Shown: positions 1-6,238 of the stretch, in pieces
Layout: each line of letters begins with the position of its first letter
How positions within the stretch are numbered: the stretch's first letter is position 1
The notes under the pieces: generated by a model
Told to the model about the DNA's origin: nothing
The model's input: the letters and a program-made list of their open reading frames with translations, nothing else
The model's database searches: none
Origin: an uncultured Alphaproteobacteria bacterium
GTDB taxonomy: Bacteria; Pseudomonadota; Alphaproteobacteria; RF32; CAG-239
Direction of reading: 5' to 3'
DNA length: 6,588 nucleotides
Assembly (NCBI GenBank): GCA_910585375.1
Contig: CAJUCZ010000043.1
Span: 1-6,588 of the forward strand
Translations under genes and position numbers: made by a program

Positions 1-78
1 AATGGAGTATTAAAAAGTATTGTTGAACAAGCTAAACAAAAAAAAAGAAAGATATTATATAAACAAAAAAGATTCTAA
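1..78 (+). CDS. C-terminal end of an unidentified protein (partial, 5' end outside window)
   Basis: Frame 1 of the plus strand is open from the first base to a TAA at 76-78, giving 25 residues; the other two plus frames are closed by stops within the first 25 bases. The peptide starts NGVLKSIVEQAK and ends KQKRF. It is rich in Lys and Gln, as many bacterial protein tails are. It would converge on the PHP gene with 46 bp between the two stop codons. No domain can be recognised in so short a piece, so no function is offered. The stretch is AT-rich and 25 open codons could arise by chance, so this is a tentative call that depends on sequence to the left. Confidence 0.4.
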   Translation, partial: NGVLKSIVEQAKQKKRKILYKQKRF

Positions 79-124
79 AATCAAACGACTAGACACCGTT
101 TTCTGACTCAAAATTTTAATATTT

Positions 125-955
125 TTACAACTTCCAACGGTTTTTATAATCCATTTTTTGCAAAAGCGATTCCGCTACAAAAAAATCTTGCGTTAATTCG
201 CTTACATGATGTGCGTCATCGCTAATCAAAACAGGAATATTAAGCTTCTGCATCCGATTCAGCAACACCGGAGCAGGGTAACAATTGCCGTTTTTACGAA
301 TGCCTTTGGTACTCACTTCTGCCGGAATATTATTTTTTGCCAAGGTTTGCAGCAGGTATTCTTTTTCTGCCATAAAACTGTTATCGTTACAGCCGGTAAC
401 CCGACGCATATAATCAAGATGAGCAACAAAATCAAACAATTTTGTTTCCGCAGCTCGCGCTATTGTCAAAAAATGTCGCCTAAGATAATCTTCCTGCCGT
501 TTTTTTTGCGGAACAAATTTTATCAGTTCATCGGCGTCTATCGGATAATCACAGGATTCGGAAAATAAAAAATGATTGCCTGTAATATAATAATCGAGAT
601 TTGCCTGGCGGCGAAAAACCTTAAATTCTTCCAACCAGCCGTCATAAGTGAAGAAATCGACTTCTGCTCCGACAAAAACCTGCAAAGGATACTTCATTGC
701 CAGTTCAGTTATCTCTTCTTTATAAGCAATAAAAGCAGCGGCAGCTTCAGAAAAATCGGTGCGATATATGTGCGAACCGCGATATTCTTTTAATTTTGGC
801 CAGCTCGGACTTTGGCAAAAGTTTTTATGAACAACCAAATGCTCAGAAAAACCGATTTCTTTTAATCCGCATTTGACAGCTTGTTCCAACATTTCTTCAG
901 CTGAATTACGCCCGTCAGAAAATAATGTATGAGTATGATAGGAATAATTTTGCAT
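125..955 (-). CDS. PHP-domain phosphatase, histidinol-phosphatase (HisJ/HisK-type) family
   Basis: This 276-residue protein has the full set of PHP metal-binding motifs: HTHTLFSDG at 7-15 (H7, H9, D14), SEH at 37-39, GAEVD at 96-100 (E98), GNH at 126-128, AHLD at 178-181, and SDDAHH at 245-250 (D247, H249). Length and motif order match the HisJ-type PHP phosphatases, which bind a metal cluster at the end of a TIM-like barrel and remove phosphate from L-histidinol phosphate in histidine synthesis. No his gene is visible nearby, and PHP proteins of this type also act on other phosphoesters, so the substrate is open. There is no signal peptide, so it should be cytoplasmic. The ATG lies 2 nt after the stop of the MurA-like gene, with a weak GAAG ribosome site inside that gene's last codons, so translational coupling is likely. 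Family assignment is firm; the histidinol phosphate role is only a default. Confidence 0.85.
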   Translation of the reverse strand: MQNYSYHTHTLFSDGRNSAEEMLEQAVKCGLKEIGFSEHLVVHKNFCQSPSWPKLKEYRGSHIYRTDFSEAAAAFIAYKEEITELAMKYPLQVFVGAEVDFFTYDGWLEEFKVFRRQANLDYYITGNHFLFSESCDYPIDADELIKFVPQKKRQEDYLRRHFLTIARAAETKLFDFVAHLDYMRRVTGCNDNSFMAEKEYLLQTLAKNNIPAEVSTKGIRKNGNCYPAPVLLNRMQKLNIPVLISDDAHHVSELTQDFFVAESLLQKMDYKNRWKL

Positions 956-957
956 TT

Positions 958-2382
958 TTAAGCTTCGTAGTAAGGCAAAAGTTCAATATCTTCCCCTTCA
1001 GCAGATGCCTGAACGTCAATTCCGATATTTTGCAGATTGTGGACCAAATTGGGATAACCGCGCAGAGCGTAAGACGGCGTTTCGACAGTACTTTTTCCCC
1101 CTGCAATTGCCGCCGCGATAATCAATCCGGCTGTTCCGCGCAAATCCATTCCTTCAACATCGGCGGAATGATATTTTGATGGCTGAATTTTAACTAAAAG
1201 AGCTTCTTTATTGGCAATGACCTGACTTGTAACGATATCTATTTTTTCACTTTCACAGTTTAAGCCGAATTTACGCAATTCTTTCAGATGTCCGTCACGT
1301 CCCGGCCAAATGGCATCAGTAAGCAAAGAAGCCGTCTGTGCAAGCCCTAATACCGGCGTCCAAATTTGCTGAATATCGGTTTCGGCTCCCGGAAAGGGCG
1401 TCATTTGCATAAGAATACCGTCAAAATCCGGACGATTGCGAAAGTTAAAGCTCAGCTGTGTCCGATCCGGAGAATAAAAAATGCCGCTTTTGAACATTTT
1501 GCTTAATTGCGAAAACCACGGACGGCAATGTTCAAAATTTATGCCGTTCAACTGAATTTCGCCTTTGGTACCCAAAGCAAGCAGCGCATAGGTCGCCGCT
1601 TCTATCCTGTCGGGAATTACATAAAAATTTCCGCCTTTCAGCAATGATTTGTTTTTGCCGTCATAAATTATGCCGGTACTTTCATTGCCGGACAGACCAA
1701 GCCCCATTTGTTGCAGCATATCTACCAAATTGGAGACTTCCGGTTCCAAGGAGGCATTATATATCATTTTAACATCCTGCGCTCCGGCAACTGCCAGAAG
1801 CCAGTGAAAAGTCGCGCCGTGTGAAACGCGCAACGTGGTATAAATAGGGCGGACAGTTTCGTTTTTTTTATGAGACAAGGTAAAAATAAGATAATTTCCG
1901 TCAGCGGTATTTTCTTCTTCGATAGAGGCGCCGAGAACCGAGCGAATCAAATCTTCATGAAAATCTGTCGGACGTTTGCCGCCAAAAGAACAGCCTCCGG
2001 GGATATAAACTTTAAGACCGTCAAATTCTCCGGTATAACGAAAGCGTGCAAGCAATGATCCCCAAAGGTAATAACTGGCGCGAATGTGAGAGGCTTTTTG
2101 TGATACAATATTATTTGTGATTTTGGCAGCGTGCAAATACAAAATTTTCTGACGGAAGTTGTAGCGGACATCAACACCCAGTTCAATAAGAATTTGACCA
2201 AGCTCAAGAACATCACTGATATTGGGTACGTTATGAAGAATAACAGGTTCGTCAGTCAGCAATGAAGCACACATCAGTCCGAGAATCGAATTTTTGGCCC
2301 CGCTGACATCAACAGAACCGGCAACAGGATTACCGCCGTTAATAACCAGTCTTTGAGGAATAAAAAATCTTGATTTTATCAT
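958..2382 (-). CDS. MurA-like enolpyruvyl transferase (UDP-N-acetylglucosamine 1-carboxyvinyltransferase family), divergent
   Basis: The 474-residue product belongs to the MurA/EPSP synthase fold. MurA moves enolpyruvate from PEP to UDP-GlcNAc, the first committed step of peptidoglycan synthesis, in the cytoplasm. Active-site landmarks of E. coli MurA can be matched: SGAKN at 27-31 (K30, N31), IRAS at 100-103 (R101), the PEP-binding loop PGGC at 128-131 with the catalytic Cys at 131, an Arg at 137, TDIQ at 335-338 (D336), DLRG at 413-416, and RGY at 441-443. It looks catalytically competent. Oddities: it is about 50 residues longer than typical MurA (about 420), with about 8 extra N-terminal residues; the loop reads CSFGGKRP, one residue longer than the usual CxxGxRP; and the RASYYLWG segment resembles Firmicutes-type MurA more than the alphaproteobacterial form. 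It could be the cell's only MurA, a second paralogue, or an enzyme with another nucleotide acceptor. The start is fixed by a GGAGG ribosome site 6 nt upstream. Confidence 0.85.
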   Translation of the reverse strand: MIKSRFFIPQRLVINGGNPVAGSVDVSGAKNSILGLMCASLLTDEPVILHNVPNISDVLELGQILIELGVDVRYNFRQKILYLHAAKITNNIVSQKASHIRASYYLWGSLLARFRYTGEFDGLKVYIPGGCSFGGKRPTDFHEDLIRSVLGASIEEENTADGNYLIFTLSHKKNETVRPIYTTLRVSHGATFHWLLAVAGAQDVKMIYNASLEPEVSNLVDMLQQMGLGLSGNESTGIIYDGKNKSLLKGGNFYVIPDRIEAATYALLALGTKGEIQLNGINFEHCRPWFSQLSKMFKSGIFYSPDRTQLSFNFRNRPDFDGILMQMTPFPGAETDIQQIWTPVLGLAQTASLLTDAIWPGRDGHLKELRKFGLNCESEKIDIVTSQVIANKEALLVKIQPSKYHSADVEGMDLRGTAGLIIAAAIAGGKSTVETPSYALRGYPNLVHNLQNIGIDVQASAEGEDIELLPYYEA

Positions 2383-2388
2383 TGCGCA

Positions 2389-2393
2389 CCTCC
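2389..2393 (-). promoter_or_regulatory. Strong Shine-Dalgarno of the MurA-like gene
   Basis: On the minus strand GGAGG lies 6 nt before the ATG at 2382. It is the best ribosome binding site of the six genes and fixes the start, and so the extra N-terminal residues, of the MurA-like protein. Confidence 0.75.
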
Positions 2394-2410
2394 GTTGTTT
2401 GAATGTGCGT

Positions 2411-2442
2411 ATTATAAGCCTGAATAGTTAATTCCGGCTTAA
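2411..2442 (-). promoter_or_regulatory. Putative promoter of the MurA-like/PHP unit: TATAAT -10 with a CtrA-type box over the -35 position
   Basis: On the minus strand a consensus TATAAT lies at 2416-2411, about 29 nt before the ATG. With a 17-nt spacer the -35 hexamer would fall at 2439-2434, where there is no TTGACA-like sequence. Instead that position is covered by TTAA-N7-TTAAC (2442-2427), the full consensus of the alphaproteobacterial cell-cycle regulator CtrA, which at activated promoters commonly overlaps the -35. It is the only exact TTAA-N7-TTAA I found by eye in the window, and it lies in the 62-bp gap before the MurA-like gene. CtrA control is inference and depends on the host being an alphaproteobacterium. 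Confidence 0.45.
2415..2441 (-). other. Hairpin in the gap between the third HD gene and the MurA-like gene
   Basis: The two halves TAAGCC and GGCTTA pair (6 bp), followed inward by a 1x1 mismatch, a GAAT/ATTC 4-bp stem and a 5-nt loop, so the element is nearly symmetrical over 27 nt. On the minus strand it starts 3 nt after the stop of the third HD gene and is not followed by a T-run, so it is not a standard Rho-independent terminator. It overlaps the proposed CtrA box and part of the -10. It could be an RNA 3'-end stabiliser or processing site for the HD transcript, or a by-product of the DNA-binding site. Confidence 0.4.
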
Positions 2443-2444
2443 TA

Positions 2445-3071
2445 TTATCTGCCTTTTATTTGCAACAGCGTATAAATATCCTCGCCGCAGAGATTATCAA
2501 AATGTTGTTTTAAGGGCAGGGTGTCACTAATCAGATTTTGTTTTTGTTTGTCGGTCAGATGATAGCGGCCGGCAATGCCTTCCGCCCGCTGTTCAATGGT
2601 TACAAAGTTGAATCCTTCTGTTAACATATCGCAAAGTTGAATAAGACGATCATAATCATTATAAGTCAGCAATTTGAGTTTTTCTTTAGCCCAGCAGAGC
2701 CAACCGGCAGAATAATTATATTCTTCATCCGAAAAATCTTTTATGTGAAAAGTATGGGTCAGGCAAATACGGGCGACATCGTCATAGCCCAAAGCTGTCA
2801 TTTCTTCATATCCTTCTTGTCCGTGAAAACGCTTTTCTTCACTTTCATTTATTCTTTTGCCATAATCATGCAGCAATCCCAGAATATAAGCTTTTTGCGT
2901 ATCCAATTCCGGTATTTTTTCTGCAATCGTTTTAGCAAATCGTGCAACGCCACGGGTATGAAAAACATAAGCATCGCGGTCGTTAAAAGGGTAGGGTTTT
3001 GACAAGCGGTTAAGAATTACAGCATGCCAGAGTTTCTCGGCCGTGACCAGATCCGGAATTTTGGGATTCAT
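2445..3071 (-). CDS. HD-domain protein, putative metal-dependent phosphohydrolase (third of three tandem paralogues)
   Basis: This 208-residue soluble protein has an HD-superfamily pattern: H38, the doublet H68-D69 in GLLHDYGK, H83 in RFHG, H106 in LTHTF, and D148 in QLCDM. The H...HD...H...H...D spacing resembles HD enzymes that bind two metals and hydrolyse nucleotides or phosphoesters, so it is probably active, with unknown substrate. It has no membrane segment, signal or partner domain. The start at 3071 has GGAG 9 nt upstream, but lies inside the end of the preceding HD gene, so the two overlap by 62 bp in different frames. It is closest to the middle paralogue around residues 91-108 (MTALGYDDVAR, then THTF), but diverges after the final Asp, where the other two share a CTIEYRF segment. 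After it comes a 62-bp gap with promoter-like signals. HD family is secure; no specific function is claimed. Confidence 0.8.
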   Translation of the reverse strand: MNPKIPDLVTAEKLWHAVILNRLSKPYPFNDRDAYVFHTRGVARFAKTIAEKIPELDTQKAYILGLLHDYGKRINESEEKRFHGQEGYEEMTALGYDDVARICLTHTFHIKDFSDEEYNYSAGWLCWAKEKLKLLTYNDYDRLIQLCDMLTEGFNFVTIEQRAEGIAGRYHLTDKQKQNLISDTLPLKQHFDNLCGEDIYTLLQIKGR

Positions 3072-3699
3072 CTAAACTTACTCCGATTAAGTTATAAATA
3101 TCCCGACCGCAGATTTGTTCAAAATATGACTTGATCCGGCACAAATGTTTCACGTGAATCAAAAGGTTTGGATTGTTATAGCGCCGAGCCAGACTGGCAA
3201 AACGATACTCTATGGTACAAGTCGTTCCCTTATCATTCAAAACATCCGCCAGCTGCAACAGCAGGTCGTAATCATTATAGGTCACGTTTTTGAGATACGC
3301 CTGACATTGCAGCAAATCTTTGTGCGGTTGGGTAAAGGTGTTAATATCAAAATCTTTGTCATAAAAGCTATGTGTTATGCAGACACGGGCAACATCGTCA
3401 TATCCGAGGGCAGTCATCCACTCAAAGCCGACATTGGCATGAAAGCGGTGTTCGGCAAACTCATCTATACAACGGCCGCAATCATGAAGCAGCCCTAAAA
3501 CATATGCTTTTTCCGTATCTAAATCAGGGCAAAAAGCCGCAATTTTTTCAGCAATGGCGGCGACGGCGTGACAATGTTTGCGAAATTCGGCTTCCCATTC
3601 CGGTTTAAAAGGGTATCGGGTGGCATTACGTTTTTGAATCACTGTTTCAAAAATTTTATCTGCTTGTTGGCGAGTGGGGTATAACCGATTCATTTTCAT
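3010..3699 (-). CDS. HD-domain protein, putative metal-dependent phosphohydrolase (second of three tandem paralogues)
   Basis: The 229-residue product keeps every HD-fold metal ligand: H42, H72-D73 in GLLHDCGR, H87, H110 in ITHSF, and D152 in QLADVLND. It is alignable end to end with both flanking HD proteins and is the most central of the three: its middle matches the third copy and its LND-CTIEYRF region matches the first. The paralogues end just after CGxDIYxLxxx; this one runs about 20 residues further (from about 210 to 229), and that tail lies entirely over the start of the next gene, so it looks like an extension after loss of an earlier stop. Codons L180-H185 contain a near-perfect parS site. 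Two starts are possible: M1 at 3699, or M3 at 3693, which has GAAG at the better distance of 8 nt. It follows the first HD gene by 28 bp. Substrate unknown. Confidence 0.8.
   Translation of the reverse strand: MKMNRLYPTRQQADKIFETVIQKRNATRYPFKPEWEAEFRKHCHAVAAIAEKIAAFCPDLDTEKAYVLGLLHDCGRCIDEFAEHRFHANVGFEWMTALGYDDVARVCITHSFYDKDFDINTFTQPHKDLLQCQAYLKNVTYNDYDLLLQLADVLNDKGTTCTIEYRFASLARRYNNPNLLIHVKHLCRIKSYFEQICGRDIYNLIGVSLDESQNSGSGHGRETLACCNS
3081..3084 (-). promoter_or_regulatory. Shine-Dalgarno of the third HD gene, inside the second HD gene
   Basis: GGAG on the minus strand lies 9 nt before the ATG at 3071. It is embedded in the last codons of the second HD gene that can still be aligned with its paralogues. 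It supports translation of the third gene from a start within the second, and so the reality of the 62-bp overlap. Confidence 0.6.
3146..3161. promoter_or_regulatory. parS-like ParB-binding site, 15 of 16 consensus bases
   Basis: The plus strand reads TGTTTCACGTGAATCA, one base away from the bacterial centromere palindrome TGTTTCACGTGAAACA. It lies inside the second HD gene and encodes the end of L180 to H185 (IHVKH). The core TTTCACGTGAA is intact. Together with the perfect copy 1.5 kb away in mnmG it probably acts as a ParB loading site; a single imperfect site alone would be weaker evidence. Confidence 0.75.
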
Positions 3700-3727
3700 T
3701 ACTTCTTTTTTAAATACATTGTTTAAA

Positions 3728-4357
3728 TTATACCGATATTTTCTGATCTATTTGTAATAAATCATAAATATCACACCGGCATTTTTCATCAAAATATTTT
3801 TTTAATTTATTAAGGCGGCTGACCGACATTTTTACAATTTCATTATTCAAGTTATGGCGTTTGGCCACGCTGTTAAACCGGTATTCTATCGTACACTGCT
3901 GTCCGCAATCATTCAGAATATCTGCCAGCTGGATAAGATAATCATAGTCATCAAAAGAAATTTGCTTTAAAAGCTCCCGACTGCGAATGTAATCCTGTGG
4001 CTTCATCCGATACATGGACAAATTCAACTGCGGCTCATAAAAACAATGCGTAAAAGCAATACGAGCAGCTGACGGCATATTATTTTTAATAAGATAATCA
4101 AAACCGGTAAGCCCGTGAAACGTTCCTTCGGTTTTTTCATCACTAATTCTGCCGGCGTCATGAAGCAACCCCAGAACATATGATTTTTCCGGATTCAAAT
4201 GTTGAGATATCGAAGCGATTTTTTCTGAAATATAAGCAACTGACAGACAGTGGTTCTTAAATTTTTGTTCCACTTCCGAAGAAAAGGGGCAGGCTGACTT
4301 TCTGCGGGCATGTAATATGTCATGCAATAAATTTTGTGCTTTTTCCAACTCTGACAT
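3728..4357 (-). CDS. HD-domain protein, putative metal-dependent phosphohydrolase (first of three tandem paralogues)
   Basis: Starting at the second Met (4357) gives 209 residues. I prefer it to the ATG at 4375 because AGG lies 7 nt upstream of it, while the earlier ATG has no ribosome site and would overlap mnmG. Metal ligands of the HD fold are present: H36, H66-D67 in GLLHDAGR, H81 in FHG, H104 in THCFY, and D146 in QLADILND. The pattern fits a two-metal HD phosphohydrolase; the substrate is unknown. The gene begins 4 nt after the mnmG stop, so it is cotranscribed and probably coupled to mnmG, in the place where rsmG stands in many alphaproteobacteria. It is the most diverged copy in its middle (NNMPSAAR instead of ALGYDDVAR) but matches the second copy in its LND-CTIEYRF part. 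No membrane segment or signal peptide is seen. Confidence 0.8.
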   Translation of the reverse strand: MSELEKAQNLLHDILHARRKSACPFSSEVEQKFKNHCLSVAYISEKIASISQHLNPEKSYVLGLLHDAGRISDEKTEGTFHGLTGFDYLIKNNMPSAARIAFTHCFYEPQLNLSMYRMKPQDYIRSRELLKQISFDDYDYLIQLADILNDCGQQCTIEYRFNSVAKRHNLNNEIVKMSVSRLNKLKKYFDEKCRCDIYDLLQIDQKISV

Positions 4358-4361
4358 CTTA

Positions 4362-6209
4362 TTACCTGTTAACATAAGCTAAAATTGCCATAATAGCTGC
4401 CGGCGTAACGCCGGGGATACGTGAAGCCTCGCCGATTGTGGACGGGCGGACTTTCGTTAATTTAAATACCATTTCTCGGGACAGACCGCCAATAGCACTG
4501 TAATCAATATCATCGCGCAATCGAAGATTTTCATCCTTTTTGAAAATCTGTATATCTGCCATCTGACGTTTCAGGTATCCTGAGTATTTGGCTTCAACTT
4601 CCAATTCCTCATAAACAGCCGGCGGTATATTATCCAACTCCGGCCAGATTGCTGCTACTGTTTCACGTGAAACATCGGCATAAGACATGACATTAAAAGC
4701 CGTTCTTCTGGTTCCGTCTTTTTTGGTTTTGACACCGAACTTTTCCAGCTCATTCGGCGTGATAAACAAAGTGTCTGCCAAATGGCGATATTTGGAAATT
4801 TGAGCCATTTTATCTTTAAATACACTGTATCTTTCTTCTCCGACACAACCGGCCTGATATCCTTTTTCTGTCAGTCGGGCATCTGCATTGTCAGCGCGCA
4901 GATATAGGCGATATTCCGAGCGGGACGTAAACATCCGATAGGGTTCGTCCACGCCTTTGGTAATTAAATCATCGATCATAACACCAATATACGCCTCACT
5001 GCGATCAACATCAAATCCGGTACGATTCAAAGCTTTCAATCCGGCGTTGACACCGGCAAGAAGACCTTGGGCCGCGGCTTCTTCATAACCGGTCGTGCCA
5101 TTAATTTGGCCAGCCAAAAATAATCCGGAAACTTTTTTGCATTCCAGATGATTATTCAGTTCCTGCGGATCGACATAATCATATTCAATAGCATAAGCCG
5201 GACGCAAAATCTCAACGTGTTCCAAGCCTTTAATAGTATGAATAAATTGTTCCTGCATATCGGCAGGCAGAGATGTTGAAATCCCGTTCGGATAGACAAC
5301 ATCGGTGTTTAATCCTTCCGGTTCCAAAAAAATCTGGTGGCTGGTGCGGTCGGCAAACTTAACCAATTTATCTTCAATACTCGGGCAGTAGCGCGGGCCG
5401 ATACCGGTAATCAATCCCGAAAAAAGGGCGCATTTATCAAAATTAGCCCGAATAATCTCATGTGTTTTTTCATTTGTGTGCGTTACGTAGCATTGAATTT
5501 GCGGATTGGCGATTTCTTTGGTCAGATAAGAAAAAGGGACAGGCTGGCTGTCACCATCCTGCTTCTCCAATATTTCCCAGTTGATTGTCTTGCCGTTTAA
5601 ACGCGCCGGCGTTCCGGTCTTCAATCTTCCAACTTTAAGCCCCTTTAACTTTAAATACGGTGTTATACCCTCACAGGTTACATCGTTTACGCGGCCGCCG
5701 ATAGTGGTATGGTGACCAATAAACATTACACCGTTCAAAAAAGTGCCGGATGTCAGAATCACTGTTTTAGATTTTATCTCCTTTCCGTCAGCTAAAATCA
5801 CACCGGAAACCTTATCATTATCAAAAACAAGACCTTCAACGGCGGCTTCGATAATTTGCAAATTCTGTTGTGCCCGCAATGCCTCAAGCATATATTTTTT
5901 ATACAAATCTCTGTCAGCCTGAGCACGCGGTCCTCTGACTGCCGGCCCTTTGGAAGCGTTTAACATACGAAACTGAATGCCGGCTTTGTCAATGACTTTA
6001 GCCATTAAGCCGTCAAGCGCGTCTATTTCTCTCACCAAATGGCCTTTTCCCAATCCGCCGATTGCCGGATTACATGACATTTCGCCGATAGTGGAAATTT
6101 TGTGTGTTATTAATGCCGTTTTTGCTCCGACACGGGCTGCCGCAGCGCAAGCTTCGCAACCGGCATGACCGCCGCCGACGACAATTACATCAAATTCGTT
6201 ATTATTCAT
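4362..6209 (-). CDS. mnmG: MnmG (GidA), tRNA uridine 5-carboxymethylaminomethyl modification enzyme, FAD subunit
   Basis: Full-length, 615 residues, the usual size. MnmG works with the GTPase MnmE to install the (carboxymethyl)aminomethyl group on wobble uridine 34 of several tRNAs, using FAD, NADH and methylene-tetrahydrofolate, in the cytoplasm. Visible marks: the FAD-binding motif VVGGGHAGCEA at 10-20; SCNPAIGGLGKGHL at 45-58 with the first catalytic Cys at 46; GPRYCPSIEDK at 271-281 with the second at 275; AGQINGTTGYEEA at 366-378; TSRSEYRL at 428-435; and the C-terminal MnmE-contacting helical region with RPSTIGEASRIPGV at 588-601. The ATG at 6209 has AGG 9 nt upstream, and the FAD motif begins at the usual distance from it. 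Codons D512-T517 (DVSRET) carry a perfect parS palindrome. mnmE is not in the 380 bp upstream, and rsmG is not downstream. Identification is secure. Confidence 0.98.
   Translation of the reverse strand: MNNNEFDVIVVGGGHAGCEACAAAARVGAKTALITHKISTIGEMSCNPAIGGLGKGHLVREIDALDGLMAKVIDKAGIQFRMLNASKGPAVRGPRAQADRDLYKKYMLEALRAQQNLQIIEAAVEGLVFDNDKVSGVILADGKEIKSKTVILTSGTFLNGVMFIGHHTTIGGRVNDVTCEGITPYLKLKGLKVGRLKTGTPARLNGKTINWEILEKQDGDSQPVPFSYLTKEIANPQIQCYVTHTNEKTHEIIRANFDKCALFSGLITGIGPRYCPSIEDKLVKFADRTSHQIFLEPEGLNTDVVYPNGISTSLPADMQEQFIHTIKGLEHVEILRPAYAIEYDYVDPQELNNHLECKKVSGLFLAGQINGTTGYEEAAAQGLLAGVNAGLKALNRTGFDVDRSEAYIGVMIDDLITKGVDEPYRMFTSRSEYRLYLRADNADARLTEKGYQAGCVGEERYSVFKDKMAQISKYRHLADTLFITPNELEKFGVKTKKDGTRRTAFNVMSYADVSRETVAAIWPELDNIPPAVYEELEVEAKYSGYLKRQMADIQIFKKDENLRLRDDIDYSAIGGLSREMVFKLTKVRPSTIGEASRIPGVTPAAIMAILAYVNR
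4365..4367 (-). promoter_or_regulatory. Ribosome site that decides the start of the first HD gene
   Basis: AGG on the minus strand lies just before the mnmG stop codon and 7 nt from the ATG at 4357. The in-frame ATG at 4375 has nothing comparable upstream. A ribosome ending mnmG would therefore finish on top of the next ribosome site. Confidence 0.55.
4659..4674. promoter_or_regulatory. parS centromere site, perfect 16-bp palindrome, inside mnmG
   Basis: The sequence is exactly TGTTTCACGTGAAACA, the consensus bound by chromosomal ParB (Spo0J) in most bacterial phyla. It reads the same on both strands and codes for D512(end)-V-S-R-E-T517 of MnmG. parS sites cluster near the replication origin and are known in the mnmG-rsmG-parAB region of alphaproteobacteria. 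A 16-bp exact match is very unlikely by chance in 6.6 kb. Confidence 0.92.
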
Positions 6210-6238
6210 TATCTCAGACCTAAGTTTCTTTTGCCTCG

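Noticed and set aside
65..82. Rho-independent terminator after the PHP gene (GATT/AATC stem followed by T6 on the minus strand)
   Set aside because: The stem is only 4 AT-rich base pairs, too weak to call; convergent termination may rely on something else.
4104..4119. Third parS-like site near the FHG codons of the first HD gene
   Set aside because: Only about 9 of 16 bases match. The CCGTGAAA similarity recurs in the third HD gene because the codons for the conserved FHG motif are the same.
2445..4375. HD triplet as a defence or Cas3-type nuclease module
   Set aside because: No helicase, nucleotidyltransferase, CRISPR repeat or toxin partner is visible; the proteins are small stand-alone HD domains behind a housekeeping gene.
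4655..4846. 63-codon minus-strand frame inside mnmG ending in MFHVKQ
   Set aside because: It is an alternative frame of mnmG. The FHVK end is simply the parS palindrome read in another frame.
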